This document shows, piece by piece, positions 59,110 through 64,000 of a DNA stretch of 64,000 nt. Position numbers and translations under genes: made by a program. Source of the stretch: Enterovibrio norvegicus FF-33 (GTDB lineage: Bacteria > Pseudomonadota > Gammaproteobacteria > Enterobacterales > Vibrionaceae); the NCBI RefSeq assembly GCF_000286835.2, contig NZ_AJYD02000038.1:3150795-3214794 (forward strand), read 5' to 3'. The notes under the pieces were generated by a model, which was not told the DNA's origin, made no database searches, and saw nothing but the letters and a program-made list of their open reading frames with translations. Within the stretch, counting starts at the first letter, position 1. Every line of letters begins with the position of its first letter.

Positions 59110-60003
59110 TTAGCTAATGGGGCGAATAATTTCTTGCTTAAACCAATCGATGACTTGCTTCACTGGACCTAGCCTTCGCTTGTACCCATGGCTAAACAAA
59201 AAATAGCCATAGGGGCTATCAAATCGCAACGACAATGGATTAATCACCACCCCCTGCTTCAAGTAATCTCGCACTAAAAAACCAGGGATCAACGCCATTC
59301 CCTGTTGGTATCTGACTGCTTCCAATGCCATGTAGAAATGTTCAAACCCTGTACCATAAATTGGCCCAGTTGGCGCAACAGCATGGTGGTGCCAGAACTG
59401 ATTCCATATTTGAGGGCGAGTAATATGACCGATAGAAGGGAGCGATAAGAGATCAGTAATCTCCATTACATCTTGCGACATTTGGTCAGGATGAATCACT
59501 AACCTCAACTTTTCGCGAATGAGCAACTCAGCATCTTCTTCTTGGGTTGAAAGCGGTAAACAATGAATTGCAATATCACTTTGATAAAGATTCTGTGCAT
59601 CAGACGTCACACTTGCTTTTACGGTAAGTTCGATGTTGGGATTCTGTGCGCGAAAAGCCGTCAGTCTGGGAATTAACCACATACTGGCCAATGAAGGAGG
59701 TACGGATATTTCAACATGGCTTTTGGTCTCCGATGATTGCATCACTGTTGACGTAGCATGCTGCAAATTTTCCAACGCTTCCACAACGGAAGGTAAATAA
59801 CGACGACCCGCTTCTGTCAGCTCAACGCGGCCACCACTTCGCTCGAACAATGAGCACCCCATCAACTCTTCCAAATGACTTATCTGCTTACTGATCGCGC
59901 TTTGCGTCAGATTAAGTCGCTTTGCCGCCTTCGAAAAACTCAAAGTTTGTGCAACCACTGTAAAGGTGCGCAAGGTTTTCATGGGCGGAATTGGCATCGT
60001 CAT
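59110..60003 (-). CDS. LysR-type transcriptional regulator
   Basis: A 297-residue LysR protein with helix-turn-helix at about 20-46 (LSFSKAAKRLNLTQSAISKQISHLEEL) and a GcvA-like effector domain (PPSLASMWLIPRLTAF). It is read divergently from the aminotransferase gene over a 137-bp gap, the usual set-up for a LysR regulator of its neighbour. The effector may be the substrate of the cassette. Start could be the ATG at 60003 or 59997. Confidence 0.88.
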   Translation of the reverse strand: MTMPIPPMKTLRTFTVVAQTLSFSKAAKRLNLTQSAISKQISHLEELMGCSLFERSGGRVELTEAGRRYLPSVVEALENLQHATSTVMQSSETKSHVEISVPPSLASMWLIPRLTAFRAQNPNIELTVKASVTSDAQNLYQSDIAIHCLPLSTQEEDAELLIREKLRLVIHPDQMSQDVMEITDLLSLPSIGHITRPQIWNQFWHHHAVAPTGPIYGTGFEHFYMALEAVRYQQGMALIPGFLVRDYLKQGVVINPLSLRFDSPYGYFLFSHGYKRRLGPVKQVIDWFKQEIIRPIS

Positions 60004-60140
60004 TTTAATTTCTCTCGGCCTAGCTATGAATTTTTAGCATACCCTCTGAATTTATATCGTTTGCCGTACAATTTCCAACCCGCTAATACTGAAGTGAGTA
60101 AACGGCTCAACTTCATCTAAAATGCGGCGAAATAAACACA

Positions 60141-61460
60141 ATGACTCACATACTGCAACGGCACTGTCACTCAAACCCTCCTTTAGTATCTGGCGGGGAG
60201 GGAGTATTTCTTCTTGATGCTAACGGAAAACAATATCTCGATGGCTGCGGAGGTGCGGCAGTCTCTTGCCTCGGGCACAGCCATCAAGGCGTATTAAATG
60301 CCATCCAGCACCAACTGCACACCATTCCATATGCTCATACTGGATTTTTTAGCTCTCCGGTTGCAGAACAGCTGGCTGAACGATTAGCTGACAAAGCGCC
60401 TGGTCCGCTAAACCACGTGTACTTCGTGAGTGGAGGGTCGGAGGCGGTAGAGTCGGCCCTCAAAATGGCGCGACAATATTTTATTGAAAAAGGCGAGATG
60501 TCTCGCACTCGTTTTATCGCAAGACGTCAGAGCTATCATGGCAATACGCTAGGGGCGCTAGGCGTAGGTGGGAACATGTGGCGAAAAGAGCCCTTCGCAC
60601 CACTGCTACAAAACGGTGAGCTTATCGCACCTTGTTACGCCTATCGTGATAAAAAAGAGGATGAAACCCATTTCGAATATGGACAACGTGTCGCCAACGA
60701 ACTCGAGGAAAGGTTATTAGCTGTCGGGCCAGAAACCGTGATCGCATTTGTAGCAGAACCCGTCGTCGGTGCAACGGCAGGTGCTTTGGTCGCTGAAAAA
60801 GGTTACTTCAAACGAATTCGAGAGATCTGCGACAAATATGGCGTACTTTTGATCCTTGACGAAGTCATGTGCGGGTGTGGTCGTACGGGCACCTACTATG
60901 CATATGAACAAGAAGATATTATTCCTGATCTCGTGACGCTAGCAAAAGGGTTGGCTGCAGGTTATCAACCCATTGGTGCCGTTATGATCCACAGCAAAAT
61001 CTACGACGCCATCTCGCAGGGCTCGGGATACTTTCAACATGGACACACCTTCATGGCTCATCCTTTGGCCTGTGCAGCAGCCTGCGCTACCTTGGATGCG
61101 TTAGAATCAGGGACGCTGGCAGAAGTGACCGAAAAGGGTCAATACTTAGTCAAACAGTTACAGCAAAAATTAGGATCGCACCCATTTGTTGGTGATATTC
61201 GAGGGCGGGGCTTATTCCTTGGTCTAGAACTGGTGCAAGACAGAGTCAGCAAAAGCCCCTTTTCTCCAGAACGTTCTCTCCACCAGCAGGTGAAGAAAAT
61301 AGCAATGGAACAAGGACTAATGTGCTATCCCATGGCTGGCACACTGGATGGCATTAACGGACATCACATTCTCTTGGCGCCTCCCTTCATTATCTCCGAG
61401 CAAGAAATGGACGAACTGGTACGCCGACTCTGCACCACCATGGACAATGTCTTCTCATAA
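60141..61460 (+). CDS. Class III aminotransferase (PLP-dependent)
   Basis: A 439-residue enzyme with the class III features: FVSGGSEAVESALKMAR, the tyrosine/histidine pair SYHGNTLGALGVGG, LDEVMCGCGRTGTYYA and the PLP lysine K269 in LAKGLAAGYQPIG. These enzymes usually move an omega- or beta-amino group to pyruvate or 2-oxoglutarate. I cannot name the amine substrate. It lies nine bases before the BKACE gene, so the two are one operon. Confidence 0.9.
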   Translation: MTHILQRHCHSNPPLVSGGEGVFLLDANGKQYLDGCGGAAVSCLGHSHQGVLNAIQHQLHTIPYAHTGFFSSPVAEQLAERLADKAPGPLNHVYFVSGGSEAVESALKMARQYFIEKGEMSRTRFIARRQSYHGNTLGALGVGGNMWRKEPFAPLLQNGELIAPCYAYRDKKEDETHFEYGQRVANELEERLLAVGPETVIAFVAEPVVGATAGALVAEKGYFKRIREICDKYGVLLILDEVMCGCGRTGTYYAYEQEDIIPDLVTLAKGLAAGYQPIGAVMIHSKIYDAISQGSGYFQHGHTFMAHPLACAAACATLDALESGTLAEVTEKGQYLVKQLQQKLGSHPFVGDIRGRGLFLGLELVQDRVSKSPFSPERSLHQQVKKIAMEQGLMCYPMAGTLDGINGHHILLAPPFIISEQEMDELVRRLCTTMDNVFS

Positions 61461-61469
61461 GGATATATC

Positions 61470-62303
61470 GTGCAAACAGGAAGAACGATTATTGTCGCGC
61501 CAAACGGGGCGCGACGGGGCAAGGATGCACACAGCCAACTCCCCCTAACTGTTGATGAAATGAGCACATGTTTAGCGCAATGCGCTGATGCCGGCGCCGC
61601 CATGGCGCACATGCACGTGCGAGACGCACATGGAAAGCATTCATTAGATGTAGGGCTGAACCGTGAGTGGTTAACAGAAATACGGACGCGTTTTGATTCC
61701 CGGCTAGTTATCCAACAGACCACCGAGGCAATAGGCCAGTATCAACCTAGCGAACAAATGGCATTGGTCAGAGGCACAGATCCCGAAGCTGTCTCTCTTG
61801 CTCTTCGAGAACTCCGCCCGAATGCGAGCTTTGAAAAAGAAGCCAGCCGCTTCTTTTTTGAACTTGCCGAACGACAAATCTATGTGCAATACATTTTGTA
61901 TGATGCTGCGGATTTGTCCCTTTACTTTCAGATGGTTAATGACAAGGTTTTGCCAAATGTCGGACATCACCTACTATTGGTACTAGGAAAGTACAAAAAA
62001 GACATGTTGTCAGCCCCCCGAGATCTGCTCGATTTTGACATTAAACGTTTGTCTGATGAGGGTATTTCATGGGCAACATGTGCATTTGGACAGAATGAGC
62101 ATCAATGCTTAAGTGCAGCAATGTCATTGAGTGGCGATGTTCGGGTCGGATTTGAAAATAATCTAATGAATTTAATAGGACAGTATGCGGATAACAATGC
62201 AGAGCTTGTCCAGCAAATCACGATTTTGTCTCAAAACATGGGTTTATATATCAACTCTGTGGAAGATTTAAGGAAAAATATCTTTCGTAGCTTTGAATCG
62301 TGA
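61470..62303 (+). CDS. BKACE-family (DUF849) beta-keto acid cleavage enzyme
   Basis: A 277-residue TIM-barrel protein. It has the family N terminus IIVAPNGARRGKDAHSQLPLT, the zinc ligands H47 and H49 in MAHMHVRD and the third ligand E229 in RVGFENNL. BKACE enzymes join a beta-keto acid with acetyl-CoA to give acetoacetate and a CoA ester; the best known makes 3-aminobutyryl-CoA in lysine fermentation. The start is GTG at 61470 after AAGGA. The middle region is divergent, so the substrate is open. Confidence 0.85.
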   Translation: MQTGRTIIVAPNGARRGKDAHSQLPLTVDEMSTCLAQCADAGAAMAHMHVRDAHGKHSLDVGLNREWLTEIRTRFDSRLVIQQTTEAIGQYQPSEQMALVRGTDPEAVSLALRELRPNASFEKEASRFFFELAERQIYVQYILYDAADLSLYFQMVNDKVLPNVGHHLLLVLGKYKKDMLSAPRDLLDFDIKRLSDEGISWATCAFGQNEHQCLSAAMSLSGDVRVGFENNLMNLIGQYADNNAELVQQITILSQNMGLYINSVEDLRKNIFRSFES

Positions 62304-62427
62304 GGTATATCTCTTGCGATCTAAAATGCAACTGTCAGATAATTTAATCTTACAGCGGAGTTACAGTTTTACAACAAGCGGACTCGCACCGCGATAGCAA
62401 TCACATCGTAGACAAGGAAAATAAAGC

Positions 62428-63396
62428 ATGAAAGCGTTAAAACCAACACTGGCCGCAATGAGCTTTGCAGCTGCTTTAACCGCCGTGCCTGCACAGGCTA
62501 ACCAGTTTGTAACAATCGGGACTGGCGGTGTCACTGGTGTGTACTACCCAACTGGTGGTGCAATTTGTCGTCTGGTCAACAAATCGAAAAAAGAGCACGG
62601 CATCCGTTGTTCAGTTGAATCAACTGGCGGTTCAATCTACAACATCAACACCATTCGCGCTGGCGAGCTTGACATGGGTATCGCCCAATCAGACTGGCAG
62701 TTCCATGCATACAACGGTAGCAGCAAATTCACTGAACAAGGTCCATACAAAAACCTTCGTGCCGTGTTCTCTGTTCACCCAGAACCGTTCACAGTGGTTG
62801 CACGCGCTGACTCAGGCATCAAAACGTTTGATGACTTGAAGGGCAAACGTGTAAACATCGGTAACCCAGGTTCAGGTCAGCGCGGTACTATCGAAGTGCT
62901 GATGACCGAAATGGGTTGGACAATGGATGACTTTAAACAAGTTTCCGAGTTGAAAGCGGCAGAGCAATCTAAAGCGCTTTGTGATAACAAAATCGATGCC
63001 ATGGTTTACACCGTGGGTCACCCAAGTGGCGCAATCCAAGAAGCTACCACTGCATGTGACAGCGTCATCGTAGAAGTAAACAATGCGGCGGCTCAGAAGT
63101 TGGTTAGCGATAACGATTACTACCGTTCGGCGACTATTCCTGGCGGCATGTACCGCGGTAACGACGCTGACACAGCAACCTTTGGTGTAGGTGCGACCTT
63201 CGTTTCTTCTACTGAAGTACCTGAAGAAGTTATCTACCACGTAACGAAAGCTGTGTTCGAGAACTTTGACGATTTCCGTCGTCTGCACCCAGCGTTCGCA
63301 AACCTGAAAAAAGAAGAAATGATTGCAGACGGCCTGTCTGCACCTCTTCACCCTGGCGCAGCAAAGTACTACAAAGAAGCAGGTCTGCTTAAATAA
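62428..63396 (+). CDS. TAXI family TRAP transporter solute-binding protein
   Basis: A 322-residue precursor with a signal peptide ending at PAQA and the TAXI start [25 protein letters not shown]. Later come [26 protein letters not shown] and [16 protein letters not shown]. It binds a small, probably acidic or amino-acid-like solute in the periplasm for a fused TRAP permease. No permease gene lies beside it in this window. Codon use looks more biased than in the two genes before it, so it may be strongly expressed. Confidence 0.92.
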   Translation: MKALKPTLAAMSFAAALTAVPAQANQFVTIGTGGVTGVYYPTGGAICRLVNKSKKEHGIRCSVESTGGSIYNINTIRAGELDMGIAQSDWQFHAYNGSSKFTEQGPYKNLRAVFSVHPEPFTVVARADSGIKTFDDLKGKRVNIGNPGSGQRGTIEVLMTEMGWTMDDFKQVSELKAAEQSKALCDNKIDAMVYTVGHPSGAIQEATTACDSVIVEVNNAAAQKLVSDNDYYRSATIPGGMYRGNDADTATFGVGATFVSSTEVPEEVIYHVTKAVFENFDDFRRLHPAFANLKKEEMIADGLSAPLHPGAAKYYKEAGLLK

Positions 63397-63412
63397 GACG
63401 GCTTACACGATC

Positions 63413-63449
63413 AAAAAAGGCGAGAGTATAAGATACTCTCGCCTTTTTT
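63413..63449. terminator. Strong bidirectional terminator
   Basis: GGCGAGAGTAT/ATACTCTCGCC, an 11-bp perfect stem with A and T runs, lies between the solute-binding protein gene and the end of mltA. Confidence 0.9.
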
Positions 63450-63483
63450 ATTGCTTTCGCCAGCCCCATTTCAACTAAGTGTT

Positions 63484-64000
63484 TTATTGAGACTTAACAG
63501 ATAACGATTCAACCGTAAGCGGCTTAGTTAGCTTCCAAACACGACCAAAATGCTTGTGATGCCCAGCTTTAATGCCAGCGTCTTCACCAGTACCATGATA
63601 AAGATCGAGGTGATTTTTCTTCACTGCTCCGCCGGTATCCAATGCCATCAGAAGCTTCAGCACATGCTGACCATTCCAATTGCCTTCTTTATCAAGCTGA
63701 GGCACCTCGGCCAGTAGCACACTCCCCATTGGTAAGTACTCACGGTCAGCCGCAACAGACGCACCCGCTAACAATGGAATACCTGCGGTACCAGAGACGG
63801 GGGCAGCCGCTCTTGGCAAGAAAAACACATAGGAAGGGTTTTGATTGAGAAGTTCAGTCACACTGGCCTCATCGTTCGCTTCTACCCAATCTTTAATGGC
63901 TTTCAGTGACATTTTCTCTCGCGATACTTCTCCACGCTCGATAAGCACTTTACCGATGCTGACATAGGGATGACCGTTTTTCCCACCGTAGGCGAAGTAC
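63484..64000 (-). CDS. mltA: Membrane-bound lytic murein transglycosylase A, C-terminal part
   Basis: MltA cuts peptidoglycan to 1,6-anhydromuropeptides from the outer membrane. The visible 170 or so residues hold the end of the MltA domain (YFAYGGKNGHPYVSIGKVL...) and the 3D domain, with DTGGAVKKNHLDLYHGTGEDAG providing the catalytic aspartates. The reading frame is open to position 64000, so the N terminus with its lipoprotein signal lies outside the window. Confidence 0.92.
   Translation of the reverse strand, partial: YFAYGGKNGHPYVSIGKVLIERGEVSREKMSLKAIKDWVEANDEASVTELLNQNPSYVFFLPRAAAPVSGTAGIPLLAGASVAADREYLPMGSVLLAEVPQLDKEGNWNGQHVLKLLMALDTGGAVKKNHLDLYHGTGEDAGIKAGHHKHFGRVWKLTKPLTVESLSVKSQ

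Noticed and set aside
59110-60003. Second GcvA
   Set aside because: The effector domain resembles GcvA in parts, but the helix-turn-helix differs clearly from the true gcvA at 50314-51219 and no gcvB-like RNA is next to it.
53287-63450. Mobile-element borders around the pha and aminotransferase cassettes
   Set aside because: I looked for integrase, transposase, tRNA ends and direct repeats at the borders and saw none, so only gene order suggests insertion.

Overview
The window reads as ordinary chromosomal DNA of a marine gammaproteobacterium of the family Vibrionaceae. Gene content, gene order and moderate GC fit a relative of Vibrio, Grimontia or Enterovibrio; the genus is my inference. 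Almost everything lies in intact housekeeping or family-conserved genes. I see no phage, insertion sequence, CRISPR array or tRNA. The left edge is the promoter and leader of a ribosomal RNA operon that runs leftwards out of the window. The right edge cuts mltA.

Layout. 1-1033: rrn leader and promoters (minus strand), then gmhB. 1158-7492: trmO, proS, a response-regulator diguanylate cyclase, a patatin-like protein, a second diguanylate cyclase and the small pair yaeP/DUF4250. 7564-9446: a sodium symporter and a cytochrome c. 9503-30103: a long minus-strand block that reads, in transcription order, rpsB-tsf, pyrH, frr, uppS-cdsA-dxr-rseP-bamA-skp-lpxD-fabZ-lpxA-lpxB-rnhB-dnaE-accA, tilS. It joins translation, isoprenoid, phospholipid, outer-membrane assembly, lipid A and replication functions. 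30423-34447: map, glnD and a DUF3461 gene. 34533-41565: truC, yqcC, two conserved unknowns, two tandem csrB-type small RNA genes, three more small unknowns, syd and queF. 41631-45589: a TPR protein with a decayed GGDEF-like domain followed by an intact diguanylate cyclase. 45828-51488: ppnN, xni, rlmM, a DUF423 gene, a hydrolase, gcvA and the divergent small RNA gcvB.

51625-64000: the cysteine-desulfurase system csdA-csdE, then tcdA and mltA, with two metabolic cassettes set between them. The first (phaB-phaA-phasin-phaC) makes polyhydroxybutyrate from acetyl-CoA. The second holds a LysR regulator, a class III aminotransferase, a BKACE-family (DUF849) enzyme and a TAXI-type TRAP solute-binding protein. 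It may be a small amino-compound uptake and breakdown pathway whose substrate is unknown.

The most notable non-coding signal is the yqcC-syd interval. It carries two 439-bp copies of a csrB-like gene that differ at only two positions. Each has about 20 AGGA motifs, the same terminator and promoter, and an 18-bp GacA/UvrY/VarA-type box at exactly the same distance upstream. Together with three intact GGDEF proteins, one degenerate GGDEF-like protein and gcvB, the window is rich in post-transcriptional and second-messenger control. The second notable item is the aminotransferase/BKACE/TAXI cassette, which I cannot assign to a described pathway.
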